Part shown: positions 18,389-26,951 of the stretch, piece after piece
How the letters are laid out: every line of letters starts with the position of its first letter
How positions within the stretch are numbered: the stretch's first letter is position 1
Assembly: GCF_003992115.1 (NCBI RefSeq)
Contig: NZ_RQUX01000017.1
Location: 1 to 47,721, forward strand
Origin: Veillonella ratti
Lineage (GTDB): Bacteria; Bacillota; Negativicutes; Veillonellales; Veillonellaceae
DNA: 47,721 nt
Direction of reading: 5' to 3'
Made by a program: the position numbers and the translations under genes
The notes under the pieces: model-generated
Told to the model about the DNA's origin: nothing
Databases searched by the model: none
What the model saw: the letters and a program-made list of their open reading frames with translations, nothing else

Positions 18389-20245
18389 TTAGGTATCTTC
18401 GTTGATTTTACTGATAATATCATCGATAGTTCGCTTTAAATCAGTACTTTTAGCTAGGTCTTCACTGATTTTATTATACGCATGGAGAGCTGTGGTGTGA
18501 TCCTTTTTGCCAAAAGCTTGCGAAATTTGTGGAAAACTTTCATTGATGAGTTCACGGCACAGATACATAGCGATTTGGCGCGGATGAGCGTATTGCTTAT
18601 TCCGTTTCTGACCGACTAAGAATTCTTTTTTGATTTTGAAGTAATCAGAAATAAAATCTTGAATATAGGCAACGGATAATACGGATTTTTTGCTTTCAGG
18701 AATGAGATCACGCAGGATATAGCGCGTATATTCCACGGTAATTTGATCGAGTTTATTATCCAATTCAGCGGCGGTGATTAATTTAGTAAGGGCACCTTGT
18801 AAATCACGAACGCTACGGTTGTAATAGGTGTTGCCGAAGAAACGAATCACTTCATTAGGAATATTAAGATTTGGCAGTAATTCACGCTGTTTGTCAACAT
18901 AGGAGCGCGTGATGGCTTCCAAAGTTTCGGAGTTTGGCGGATCGATGGTTACGACCAGGCCGGAGCTGAATCGTGTACGCAAGCGATCTTCCATTTGTTC
19001 CATATCTTGCGGTAAAACATCACTGGTGAGGACAATCTGTTTTTTACTGTCTGTTAAGGCATTAAAAGTGTGGAAAAATTCCATTTGTGTGCCGGCATAG
19101 CGTTTTTCTTGAATAAACTGAATATCATCAATCAAGAGAACATCGACTTTGCGGAAGGTACTGCGGAATATATCCATATTGGTTTGACCGTAACGAATAG
19201 ATTGAACGAAGAGGTTCAAGAAGTTTTCACTGGTGATACACATGATTTGTAAATGGGGATAACGGCGATGAATTTCATTGCCGATAGCATGCATTAAGTG
19301 AGTTTTACCGAGACCTGATTTACCGTAAATAAAGAACGGATTATAGCGATTGGCCGGATTTTCCGCAATATTTTGTGCTGCCACATAGGCCATTTGACTG
19401 GAGCCGCCGGCAATAAAGGTGGCAAAGGTGTAATCCGGATTTAATTTTAAAATAGATTCATTATTTTTATATAAGGTTGTTTGGCTGCTATTAGACTGCA
19501 TCGATGCCGCTTCCTGCGGTATTTCCGATGGCGGGAATAAACTATCCGATTCCATCGGTGAAGCACTTGGAATATACGGGCCTGATTTAGTGGCGTCGTT
19601 TTTACGTACGGAATCAACTACAACCGGTTCATCATAAGTCGGTGTATGCAGCGGTGTTTGTGACGGCGCCGGTGCGGCCGGTGGTAAACCATATTGACTG
19701 GCTAATTGATCGTAGCCGTTATAATTCGGTGCATGGGTTGCCGTTTCATTGGCATGAGCGGCTGTTTCATACGGTGCATTTTCATAGTCATTCATGTCAT
19801 AGCCCGATTCATTTCCCAGTTGTGATTGCGGAATAGAGGCGATTTGACTATCGTCATAGCTTGCCGGTTGATTGGTAAAAGCCGTTGGTTCCGGTGGCGT
19901 CATTACACTCGGTTGGGCAACGGTTGTTTTTACCTCTTCGTGAAGGGTTGCCGGTTCTTTGTCCCCCGGTGTTGTAATAATAATTGTAAGTGGAGAATTG
20001 TTTTTGGTTAAACGCTGCCAAACATTATTTACGGAATTTTGAAAAGCATTTTTTATCATTGGTTCGTTTTCGATAAAATCCTTAATATACGTTTGCATCG
20101 TGGTTAATGTAAGGGTCTTACTGATTTCGTCCAATTGTAACGGGAGCAATCGTATAATAGTGCTTTCTAAAATTTCTTTTGGTAATGTGGCTTCAATATC
20201 TTCGCGTACTTTATTCCAAAAATCGTTAAGATTGATGTTTGACAT
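18389..20245 (-). CDS. dnaA: Chromosomal replication initiator DnaA
   Basis: AAA+ initiator that binds DnaA boxes and melts oriC. I choose the ATG at 20245 (MSNINLNDFW), eight bases after GGAAGG; the open frame starts eight codons earlier. Domain I spans about 1-90. Domain II is an unusually long low-complexity linker (about 95-262), rich in Pro, Ser, Gln, Asn and Ala. Domain III begins at LNPDYTFATF (about 265) with Walker A GKSGLGKTH near 307 and Walker B VDVLLIDDIQF. Domain IV ends the protein with the DNA-binding signature FGKKDHTTALHAYNKI. The 618-residue size exceeds the common ~450 because of the linker. DnaA boxes flank the gene on both sides. Confidence 0.98.
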   Translation of the reverse strand: MSNINLNDFWNKVREDIEATLPKEILESTIIRLLPLQLDEISKTLTLTTMQTYIKDFIENEPMIKNAFQNSVNNVWQRLTKNNSPLTIIITTPGDKEPATLHEEVKTTVAQPSVMTPPEPTAFTNQPASYDDSQIASIPQSQLGNESGYDMNDYENAPYETAAHANETATHAPNYNGYDQLASQYGLPPAAPAPSQTPLHTPTYDEPVVVDSVRKNDATKSGPYIPSASPMESDSLFPPSEIPQEAASMQSNSSQTTLYKNNESILKLNPDYTFATFIAGGSSQMAYVAAQNIAENPANRYNPFFIYGKSGLGKTHLMHAIGNEIHRRYPHLQIMCITSENFLNLFVQSIRYGQTNMDIFRSTFRKVDVLLIDDIQFIQEKRYAGTQMEFFHTFNALTDSKKQIVLTSDVLPQDMEQMEDRLRTRFSSGLVVTIDPPNSETLEAITRSYVDKQRELLPNLNIPNEVIRFFGNTYYNRSVRDLQGALTKLITAAELDNKLDQITVEYTRYILRDLIPESKKSVLSVAYIQDFISDYFKIKKEFLVGQKRNKQYAHPRQIAMYLCRELINESFPQISQAFGKKDHTTALHAYNKISEDLAKSTDLKRTIDDIISKINEDT

Positions 20246-20271
20246 ACCATTTCCTTCCCAGGGTGTCATAC

Positions 20272-20525
20272 TGTGAATAACTAAAAATACCTAACCTGTG
20301 TATAACTTCGTTTTTTGTGAAAAAAGAGAAAAAATAAATAGGTTAGAACAACTGATAAACACTGACTTTATACTGTTATCACTTGTGTTGTGGATAAGTG
20401 GTGCATAAGTTGTGTATATCTTGTTGATAACCTAGTTTTATTAGTCACAATATGATATTCCTTTTATATTTCATCCTCTATATTTTATCAGAAATAGGAA
20501 GAATTGTCATCGTAGTTGTGGATAT
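20272..20525. other. oriC sub-region upstream of dnaA: DnaA boxes
   Basis: Boxes lie mostly on the minus strand: exact TTATACACA at 20297-20305 and TTATCCACA at 20389-20397; TTATTCACA at 20272-20280; near matches at 20400-20408, 20411-20419, 20422-20430 and 20517-20525. The following 20526-20610 is strongly A+T-rich and is a candidate unwinding element. Transcription polarity of the whole window flips here, as expected at a bidirectional origin. The first boxes also overlap the dnaA leader, so autoregulation is likely. Confidence 0.88.
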
Positions 20526-20610
20526 CTTTTTTGGCGTTATTAAAAGTATAATGTATATAATATATATTCACAGTATATGGCGAATAATGATTGAATCTAT
20601 CGAGTGAGTA

Positions 20611-20639
20611 TTGACATTACATGGCTTTATATTTATAAT
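20611..20639 (+). promoter_or_regulatory. Consensus promoter of rpmH
   Basis: TTGACA at 20611-20616, a 17-base spacer and TATAAT at 20634-20639 form a perfect sigma70 consensus promoter 55 bases before the rpmH start. This fits the very high demand for a ribosomal protein gene. Confidence 0.92.
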
Positions 20640-20694
20640 TATGCTGTTATGGTATAAGTAATTACAAGAACAATCTCAAGGAGGTGTTTTATAC

Positions 20695-20829
20695 ATGAAA
20701 CGTACATATCAGCCAAATACTCTTTGGAGAAAACGTACTCATGGTTTCCGTGAACGTATGAAGACTATTGGCGGCCGTCTTGTTTTGAAAAGACGTCGTG
20801 CTAAAGGCAGAAAGAAATTATCTGCATAA
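20695..20829 (+). CDS. rpmH: 50S ribosomal protein L34
   Basis: A 44-residue, highly basic protein starting [18 protein letters not shown] and ending AKGRKKLSA, the standard L34 sequence pattern. The ATG follows a strong AAGGAGGTG ribosome site and a consensus promoter. It heads the plus-strand rpmH-rnpA-yidD-yidC-jag cluster, the classical order beside oriC. Confidence 0.98.
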   Translation: MKRTYQPNTLWRKRTHGFRERMKTIGGRLVLKRRRAKGRKKLSA

Positions 20830-20852
20830 TATAATAGCTTTTAGGCAGGAGA

Positions 20853-20880
20853 AAAAACTTGGCGCTGCTGCCAAGTTTTT
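20853..20880 (+). terminator. Hairpin between rpmH and rnpA (attenuator-like)
   Basis: A perfect 11-bp stem (20853-20863 with 20870-20880) with a 6-base loop ends in five T. As an intrinsic terminator it would release most transcripts after rpmH and let a minority continue into rnpA, matching the very different amounts needed of L34 and the RNase P protein. Confidence 0.85.
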
Positions 20881-20889
20881 CTATTCATA

Positions 20890-21276
20890 ATGGCATGGGA
20901 TGATGATATGAGTGAATTGACATTTAAATTAGATAAAGAACGAAGAATTCGTAAAAACAGTGAATATCGTCTTGTCTATAAACATGGCAATTATGAAGTA
21001 GGTCGTCTCTGTGTAGTTTACCGTATGCCCGTGGCCAAGCAGGCCACCCGTATCGGTTTTGTAACCGGTAAAAAGGTAGGCGGTGCGGTGGAGCGCAACA
21101 GAGCGCGCAGGCTTATGAAGGAAGTGTATCGTCTTAATCAGCATGCTATTCGAGAAGGCTATGCTATTGTGGTTGTAGGGCGGGCTCGCATGGCGAGTGC
21201 CACCTATGATCAAGCGTGTAAGGAAATGATGTATCTTTTTAAAAAGAGCAAATTACTTAAAAGTAATGAAGCTTAG
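20890..21276 (+). CDS. rnpA: Ribonuclease P protein component
   Basis: Protein subunit that assists the RNase P RNA in tRNA 5' maturation. It has the RNR signature [19 protein letters not shown] and the N-terminal [18 protein letters not shown] motif. The first ATG (20890) would give 128 residues; the seventh codon ATG (20908, [11 protein letters not shown]) gives 122 and fits the usual family start better. Neither has a strong ribosome site, and translation may depend on read-through past the upstream hairpin. yidD follows 14 bases later. Confidence 0.95.
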   Translation: MAWDDDMSELTFKLDKERRIRKNSEYRLVYKHGNYEVGRLCVVYRMPVAKQATRIGFVTGKKVGGAVERNRARRLMKEVYRLNQHAIREGYAIVVVGRARMASATYDQACKEMMYLFKKSKLLKSNEA

Positions 21277-21290
21277 AAAGAGGCTTATCC

Positions 21291-21533
21291 ATGAAACGCT
21301 GTTTGACCTTCTTAACCAAACTGTTGAATATGCTATTCATCGGCTTGGTACAATTTTATCGCTATGGAATTTCTCCATTAAAGCCTAAAACTTGTCGATT
21401 TTATCCCTCATGTTCGACGTATACCTTGGAAGCATTACGCAAATATGGACCTTTTAAAGGCAGTTATTTAGGAATTCGGCGCATTTTACGTTGTCATCCC
21501 TTTAATCCGGGCGGCTACGATCCGGTTCCGTGA
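21291..21533 (+). CDS. yidD: Membrane protein insertion efficiency factor YidD
   Basis: An 80-residue YidD (DUF37) protein with the conserved [20 protein letters not shown] and [12 protein letters not shown] motifs and three family cysteines. It is thought to sit at the inner membrane and assist YidC-mediated insertion. It lies between rnpA and yidC in the canonical order, with GAAAGAGG before the ATG. Confidence 0.96.
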   Translation: MKRCLTFLTKLLNMLFIGLVQFYRYGISPLKPKTCRFYPSCSTYTLEALRKYGPFKGSYLGIRRILRCHPFNPGGYDPVP

Positions 21534-21557
21534 TAACACAAATTTGGAAATGTCAAA

Positions 21558-21605
21558 GTGTCTGTATGGATGAAATATAGACCATACCATAACGTATATA
21601 GACAC
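21558..21605 (+). other. Possible RNA hairpin between yidD and yidC
   Basis: GTGTCTGTAT (21558-21567) can pair with ATATAGACAC (21596-21605) over ten positions including one G-U, with a shorter TATGG/CCATA-type helix inside. No T-run follows. It could stabilise or separate the yidD and yidC parts of the transcript. Weak evidence. Confidence 0.35.
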
Positions 21606-21653
21606 GCAAAGGCCATTTGTATTCGTCATTAATACTCGTATAGGAGCAAACTA

Positions 21654-22310
21654 ATGGAAATTTTTCAGGTATTAGTTGATTTTATGCGGACCTTGCTTAC
21701 GTATTGCTATAATCTTACAGAAGCATTAGGGTTCCCAAGCTATGGTATAGCGATTATTATTATGACCATCGGGATTAAGGCAATCCTGGCGCCGTTGACG
21801 GCTAAACAGGTCAAATCTATGAAGGGCATGCAGAAATTGCAGCCTAAAATGAAAGAGATTCAGAATAAATACAAGAATGATCCACAGCGTGCGCAACAGG
21901 AAATTGCTAAGATGTATAAAGAATTAGGCGTTAATCCGTTATCCGGTTGTTTACCGCTATTGGTGCAAATGCCGTTTTTAATCGCTATTTTCTACGCGTT
22001 GCAAGGCTATCCATATGATCCTGCATATGAAAGCTTCTTATGGTTGCCAAGCTTGGGTGAAGCGGATCATTTGTATATTTTACCTGTATTAAGTGCTCTT
22101 TCTACATTTGTAATGAGCAAACAAACTGCGCAAGATGCTACCGGTGCTGGTGCCGGCCAACAGAAGATAATGCAGATTTTCATGCCTTTATTCATTGGTT
22201 ATATCAGCTTGAATTTCCCAAGCGGTTTGGTTATTTACTGGGTTGTATCAAACATATTCCAAATGATTCAGCAGTTCTTTATCTATCGCAACGATAATAA
22301 GGAGGCTTAA
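21654..22310 (+). CDS. yidC: Membrane protein insertase YidC (Oxa1/SpoIIIJ family)
   Basis: Inserts and folds inner-membrane proteins, alone or with SecYEG. The 218 residues lack the large periplasmic P1 domain of proteobacterial YidC and have the short core: a first helix with GIAIIIMTIGIKAILAPL, a cytoplasmic helical hairpin (KLQPKMKEIQNKYKNDPQ), then GVNPLSGCLPLLVQMPFLIA and late helices with FPSGLVIYWVVSN. In the first core helix the conserved positively charged residue of the groove (Arg in SpoIIIJ and E. coli YidC) appears to be Lys. There is no obvious lipobox at the N-terminus. jag follows after 2 bases, its ribosome site lying inside the yidC end. Confidence 0.95.
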   Translation: MEIFQVLVDFMRTLLTYCYNLTEALGFPSYGIAIIIMTIGIKAILAPLTAKQVKSMKGMQKLQPKMKEIQNKYKNDPQRAQQEIAKMYKELGVNPLSGCLPLLVQMPFLIAIFYALQGYPYDPAYESFLWLPSLGEADHLYILPVLSALSTFVMSKQTAQDATGAGAGQQKIMQIFMPLFIGYISLNFPSGLVIYWVVSNIFQMIQQFFIYRNDNKEA

Positions 22311-22312
22311 TT

Positions 22313-23431
22313 ATGGATTATATTGAAGTTTCAGCAAAAACGATTGCTGATGCCGTTGCCAAAGGTACCGAACAGCTTAAAGCTGACGGTAAGGTCGTAA
22401 CCGATACGAAAGTATTGGAACAGCCTTCCAGCGGTTTCTTGGGAATTGGTCGTCGCGATGCGTTAGTGCGTTTATATTTTGAAGAAGCTCCGTTGACTGA
22501 AAAAGTAGCTTTTGCAGCTGAACAGGCTGCAGCCAATGTGCAGGCTACGGCACAGACTAAAGTAGCGGAAGCAAAAACAGCAGTTAGTGAAGCTTCTGAA
22601 TTTGTGCAAGAAAAAGTAGCTGACGCTAAAAGCACGGCTGTAGAAGTAGCTGAAGCAGCGCAACAAAAATTCAATGAAGTAGCGGAAGCGGCTCAACAAA
22701 AAGCCGGTGAAGTTTCTGAATTGGCGCAGCAAAAATTTGGCGAAGTGAAAGAACAGGCTGCCGAACTTGCTGATAAAGCACAGCAACATTTAGGTGAAGC
22801 AGCTGATGCGGCACAAGCAAAAATTGCTAATGTGAAAGCACAGGCAAAAGATGTAGCGGCTGATGTGAAAGATACCGTAGCGGATAAATTAGCTGATGCT
22901 AAAGAAACTGCGGAAGATGCGGCAACTACCGTTGCAGCGGCTGTAAAACCGCAACGTGAACCGGTTTCTAAAGAAGAACAGATGGTAATTGCCGATAAAG
23001 GTAAACAGTTCTTACAAGATATGTTTAGCAAAATGGGCTTATCTGTTCAGATTGAAAAAATGATGACGGCTGAGAAAATCACATTCCAGATTCATGGTGA
23101 AGAATTAGGTATTTTAATCGGCAAACATGGTCAAACCTTGGATGCTATTCAATACTTAACAAACTTGGTGGCTAATAAAGAAGTAGCCGGCCATTGCCAT
23201 ATCGTAGTGGATGTAGAAAATTATCGCTCTCGTCGTGAAGAAACTTTGGTTAATTTGGCTAAACGCCTTGCCTCGAAGGTAAAACGAAATCGTCAAAAGA
23301 TTTCCTTGGAACCTATGAGTGCATTCGAGCGTAAAATTATTCATTTAACGCTCCAAAACGAAGTACATATTGTGACTGATAGTGAAGGTGAAGAACCGTA
23401 TCGTCACGTAGTCATTGCTTATAAACGATAA
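22313..23431 (+). CDS. jag: Jag/KhpB RNA-binding protein with hendecad-repeat linker
   Basis: Jag-N, KH and R3H RNA-binding protein that partners YidC genetically and, as KhpB, works with KhpA in RNA control and cell-envelope growth. Residues 1-50 are the Jag-N domain (MDYIEVSAKTIADAV, GFLGIGRRDA). Residues about 60-220 form an Ala/Glu/Lys/Gln-rich helix with an 11-residue period, eight in-register units at about 111-198 (for example EVAEAAQQKFN, EVAEAAQQKAG, EVSELAQQKFG). The KH domain follows (ILIGKHGQTLDAIQYL, about 267-282), then R3H with RKIIH. At 372 residues it is longer than the usual ~210-250 because of the linker. An intrinsic terminator follows. Confidence 0.94.
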   Translation: MDYIEVSAKTIADAVAKGTEQLKADGKVVTDTKVLEQPSSGFLGIGRRDALVRLYFEEAPLTEKVAFAAEQAAANVQATAQTKVAEAKTAVSEASEFVQEKVADAKSTAVEVAEAAQQKFNEVAEAAQQKAGEVSELAQQKFGEVKEQAAELADKAQQHLGEAADAAQAKIANVKAQAKDVAADVKDTVADKLADAKETAEDAATTVAAAVKPQREPVSKEEQMVIADKGKQFLQDMFSKMGLSVQIEKMMTAEKITFQIHGEELGILIGKHGQTLDAIQYLTNLVANKEVAGHCHIVVDVENYRSRREETLVNLAKRLASKVKRNRQKISLEPMSAFERKIIHLTLQNEVHIVTDSEGEEPYRHVVIAYKR

Positions 23432-23447
23432 GCTATGTGCGAGTCAT

Positions 23448-23477
23448 AAAACCCGATCTATGATCGGGTTTTATTTT
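23448..23477 (+). terminator. Intrinsic terminator of the rpmH-jag cluster
   Basis: AAAACCCGATC (23448-23458) and GATCGGGTTTT (23462-23472) form an 11-bp stem with a 3-base loop followed by ATTTTT. It ends the yidC-jag transcript 17 bases after the jag stop, just before the mnmE ribosome site. Confidence 0.88.
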
Positions 23478-23495
23478 TACACAAGGGAGAACACC

Positions 23496-24884
23496 ATGTA
23501 CACAGAAGATACGATTGCTGCCATTGCGACGCCACCCGGCATCGGCGGGGTTGGCATTATTCGCGTCAGTGGCACTCGTTGCTTTGAAATAGTTGGTTCT
23601 GTTTTTAAAGCGCAGGGAACCGTACCTTTAGAAAAACGGCCGAATCGAACCATTCAATATGGTCATATTATAGATCCTCAGAAACAGGATGAAATCCTTG
23701 ATGAGGTCCTTGTTTTAATCATGAAAGGTCCAAAGTCGTTTACGGCGGAGGATGTCATAGAAGTACAGTGCCACGGCGGGATTATCGTGGTACGCGAAAT
23801 TTTGAAATTATTGCTTCGTCAGGGGGCTCGCTTGGCCGAGCCGGGTGAATTTACAAAACGGGCGTTTTTAAACGGCCGCATCGACCTTACCCAGGCAGAA
23901 GCTGTTATAGATATTATAGAGGCAAAATCGGAGCAATCGTTGGCGGTTGCGGTAAAACAGCTGGATGGTACTTTGGCAGGTATGATTCGCACCATTAGAG
24001 AGCAGTTGATTGAGTTAATTTCACATCTGGAAGTGGCTATCGATTATCCGGAAGAAGACATTGAAGAACTTACGATGGATGAAACGGCTGATAAATTGCG
24101 ACCCATTTTAGCTAAAATCAATCAATTATTGGCTACGGCTAACCGTGGGCGCTTATTGCGCGATGGCATTATGACAGCTATTGTGGGACGTCCGAATGCA
24201 GGTAAGTCGAGTCTTATGAATGCTCTTTTGCGTGAAAATCGTGCTATCGTTACGGATATTCCGGGCACCACCCGTGATAGCATTGAAGAAGCTATTACCA
24301 TTGAGGGGATTCCGGTTCGCTTGATTGATACAGCCGGTATTCGTGAGACCGATGATATCGTGGAAAAACTCGGTGTAGATCGAGCTAAAGAGTATTTGGA
24401 TAAAGCTCAAATCGTAGTGTGCGTTATTGATGCATCGGAGCCTATGACGGCGGAGGAAGAAGCTATTTTACGTGAAGCTTCGCATAAGAATACCATCGTA
24501 TTCCTCAATAAAGCTGATAAAGGTGCGGTCATTACGGCCGAGACAGTGGCTCAATACGGTCAATTTGCCGCTATTGCACCGATTAGTGCTGCTAACGGTG
24601 AAGGTTTGGATGTGTTGGCTGATGCTGTCAAAGAATTGGTATATGGCGGTACAGTTCAAAATGAATCATCCGCTATGCTAAGCAATGTGCGCCATATTAC
24701 TTTGATGGAGCAGGCAAAATCGCAGATTGAACAGTCTTTGAATAATATTGAGTCCGGCTTGCCGGTTGATTTTATCGTCACTGATGTACGAACTGCTTGG
24801 GAGCAACTGGGGGATATTACGGGGGACAGTTTGCGCGAATCCTTAGTAGATGAATTATTCAGTCGTTTTTGCTTAGGAAAATAA
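23496..24884 (+). CDS. mnmE: tRNA modification GTPase MnmE
   Basis: K+-activated GTPase that with MnmG makes the (carboxymethyl)aminomethyl group on U34 of tRNAs reading NNA/NNG codons. I start at the ATG at 23496 (MYTEDTIAAIATP), after AAGGGAG; the longer frame runs through the terminator and lacks a ribosome site. The 462 residues show the N-terminal tetrahydrofolate-binding domain (TPPGIGGVGIIRVSG), G1 GRPNAGKSSLMNAL, G2-like IPGTTRDSIEE, G3 DTAGI, G4 NKAD, and the required C-terminal C-L-G-K. Confidence 0.97.
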   Translation: MYTEDTIAAIATPPGIGGVGIIRVSGTRCFEIVGSVFKAQGTVPLEKRPNRTIQYGHIIDPQKQDEILDEVLVLIMKGPKSFTAEDVIEVQCHGGIIVVREILKLLLRQGARLAEPGEFTKRAFLNGRIDLTQAEAVIDIIEAKSEQSLAVAVKQLDGTLAGMIRTIREQLIELISHLEVAIDYPEEDIEELTMDETADKLRPILAKINQLLATANRGRLLRDGIMTAIVGRPNAGKSSLMNALLRENRAIVTDIPGTTRDSIEEAITIEGIPVRLIDTAGIRETDDIVEKLGVDRAKEYLDKAQIVVCVIDASEPMTAEEEAILREASHKNTIVFLNKADKGAVITAETVAQYGQFAAIAPISAANGEGLDVLADAVKELVYGGTVQNESSAMLSNVRHITLMEQAKSQIEQSLNNIESGLPVDFIVTDVRTAWEQLGDITGDSLRESLVDELFSRFCLGK

Positions 24885-24960
24885 AATAGTATAAATTTCA
24901 AAATTTGACTATTTTACTTAAGTAAAACTTTTGGTAATTTCTTGGTTGTCATATAGGTTT

Positions 24961-24989
24961 TTGCTTAGACAACTGAATTTGCTTATAAT
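24961..24989 (+). promoter_or_regulatory. Promoter upstream of mnmG
   Basis: TTGCTT at 24961-24966, a 17-base spacer and TATAAT at 24984-24989 lie about 75 bases before the mnmG start. A small ACCTC/GAGGT hairpin (about 25001-25014) follows in the leader. It suggests that mnmG-rsmG can be transcribed apart from mnmE. Confidence 0.6.
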
Positions 24990-25065
24990 GTAAATTACAG
25001 ACCTCAAATGAGGTTGGTGTAAAATTACTGAACAATAGTGCCTCGAGAGAGGGATAGGAGATAGT

Positions 25066-26943
25066 ATGTATACAGTAGATACGTATGACGTCATTGTCAT
25101 CGGTGGCGGTCATGCCGGTTGCGAAGCGGCCTTGGCTACAGCCCGTATGGGTCAACGCACGCTTATGGCAACTCTTAATTTAGATAATATTGCTTTGATG
25201 CCTTGTAATCCGGCCGTAGGTGGCCCGGGTAAAAGTCATTTGGTGTATGAACTGGATGCTTTAGGCGGTCAAATGGCTATTAATGCGGATGCCACAGCCA
25301 TTCAGATGCGCATGCTGAACATGGGTAAAGGTCCGGCCGTGCATTCCTTGCGCGCTCAGTCTGATAAAGTGGCTTATCAGCGTTTGATGAAAGAAACCCT
25401 TGAAAATACGGATAATCTGAATGTAAAGCAGATTATGGTAAATGAACTTCTTATCGAAGATGGTGAAGTAAAAGGTATTTTGAGTGAATTGGGCGAAGTA
25501 TATGAAGCCAAAGCTATCATTCTTTGCACCGGTACTTACTTGAAAGGTAAAATTATTCTTGGTGAATTGACCTATACCGGCGGTCCTAACGGACAGCGTA
25601 CAGCTGAATTATTGTCTGATTCACTTCGTAAAAACGGCATTGAATTGATGCGTTTTAAAACAGGTACACCGGCTCGTGTGGATAAACGTTCTTTAACTTT
25701 GGATCACATGGTAGAACAACCGGGCGACAGCAAGTACCGCGCCTTCTCTTTCATGTCTGATTGGACTGACCGCAATGAACAGATTTGCTGGCTTACCTAT
25801 ACTACGGAAGAAACTCATGATATCATTCGCGGCAACTTAAACCGGGCACCTATGTATACCGGTATCATTGAAGGTACGGGCCCTCGTTATTGCCCATCCA
25901 TTGAAGATAAAGTAGTTCGTTTCAGTGATAAAAACCGTCACCAACTCTTTGTAGAACCGGAAGGTAATCACACGAATGAAATGTATGTACAGGGGATGAG
26001 TACGAGCTTGCCAATTGATGTGCAGTATCAATTCTTGCGCACTATTCCGGGCCTTGAAAATGTAGAAATTATGCGTCCTGCTTATGCGATTGAATATGAT
26101 TGTTTAAATCCGTTGCAATTGACGCCGGCCCTTCAAGTAAAACACATTAAAGGTTTGTATTCCGCCGGTCAGGCTAACGGTACATCCGGTTATGAAGAAG
26201 CGGCAGCTCAAGGTTTAATGGCCGGTATTAATGCGGCCTTATATTTGCAAGGCAAAGAACCGTTTATTTTATCTCGTTCCGAAGCCTATATAGGCGTATT
26301 GATTGATGATTTGGTAACGAAAGGTACTAAAGAACCGTATCGTATGATGACGAGTCGCAGTGAATATCGCTTATTGCTTCGTCAGGATAATGCGGACCTT
26401 CGTTTGACTGAAAAAGGTCGTGAAATCGGCCTCGTATCGGATGAACGTTATCAGCGTTTCTTACATAAAAAAGCGCTAATTGAAGAAGGTGTAGCTGCCT
26501 TAAGAGCACGCAACATTAACCCAACCAAAGAAGTGCAGGCACTTTTGGAATCTATGGGGACCGCTCATATTAAAACCGGTATGACTGCTTATGATTTGGT
26601 AAAGCGTAATGAATTAAGCTATGGTGATGTGGCTGAAGCATTTGATTTAAAACGTTACAGTCCGGATGTAGAAGAAGAAATCGACATCATGATTACCTAC
26701 GAAGGCTATGTAAAAAAGCAAATGGAACAGGTAGAAAAAGTTCGCAAATTGGAAGAAAAAATTATTCCTGCCGATTGGGATTATGATTCCATGAAAGGTA
26801 TTTCTTTGGAAGCAAAGCAGAAATTAAAGACGATTAAACCGCATTCTATTGGCCAGGCCAGTCGTATTTCCGGTGTATCACCGGCGGATGTGTCGGTTTT
26901 ATTAATCCAATTAGAACAATATCGTCGTGAACAACAACAGTAG
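25066..26943 (+). CDS. mnmG: tRNA uridine-5-carboxymethylaminomethyl modification enzyme MnmG
   Basis: FAD-dependent partner of MnmE (GidA). The 625 residues begin with the dinucleotide-binding motif [19 protein letters not shown], followed by [35 protein letters not shown]-type segments, [11 protein letters not shown] and, later, [20 protein letters not shown] (given as the family FAD site). The C-terminal helical domain ends with [20 protein letters not shown]. Length is normal. A GAGAGGGATAGGAG ribosome region precedes the ATG. rsmG follows after 8 bases, so the two form an operon. Confidence 0.98.
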   Translation: MYTVDTYDVIVIGGGHAGCEAALATARMGQRTLMATLNLDNIALMPCNPAVGGPGKSHLVYELDALGGQMAINADATAIQMRMLNMGKGPAVHSLRAQSDKVAYQRLMKETLENTDNLNVKQIMVNELLIEDGEVKGILSELGEVYEAKAIILCTGTYLKGKIILGELTYTGGPNGQRTAELLSDSLRKNGIELMRFKTGTPARVDKRSLTLDHMVEQPGDSKYRAFSFMSDWTDRNEQICWLTYTTEETHDIIRGNLNRAPMYTGIIEGTGPRYCPSIEDKVVRFSDKNRHQLFVEPEGNHTNEMYVQGMSTSLPIDVQYQFLRTIPGLENVEIMRPAYAIEYDCLNPLQLTPALQVKHIKGLYSAGQANGTSGYEEAAAQGLMAGINAALYLQGKEPFILSRSEAYIGVLIDDLVTKGTKEPYRMMTSRSEYRLLLRQDNADLRLTEKGREIGLVSDERYQRFLHKKALIEEGVAALRARNINPTKEVQALLESMGTAHIKTGMTAYDLVKRNELSYGDVAEAFDLKRYSPDVEEEIDIMITYEGYVKKQMEQVEKVRKLEEKIIPADWDYDSMKGISLEAKQKLKTIKPHSIGQASRISGVSPADVSVLLIQLEQYRREQQQ

Positions 26944-26951
26944 GAGGGGCT

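Noticed and set aside
23415-23495. Longer N-terminus of MnmE starting at 23415
   Set aside because: It would overlap the jag end, run through an intrinsic terminator, and lacks a ribosome site; the ATG at 23496 matches the family start.
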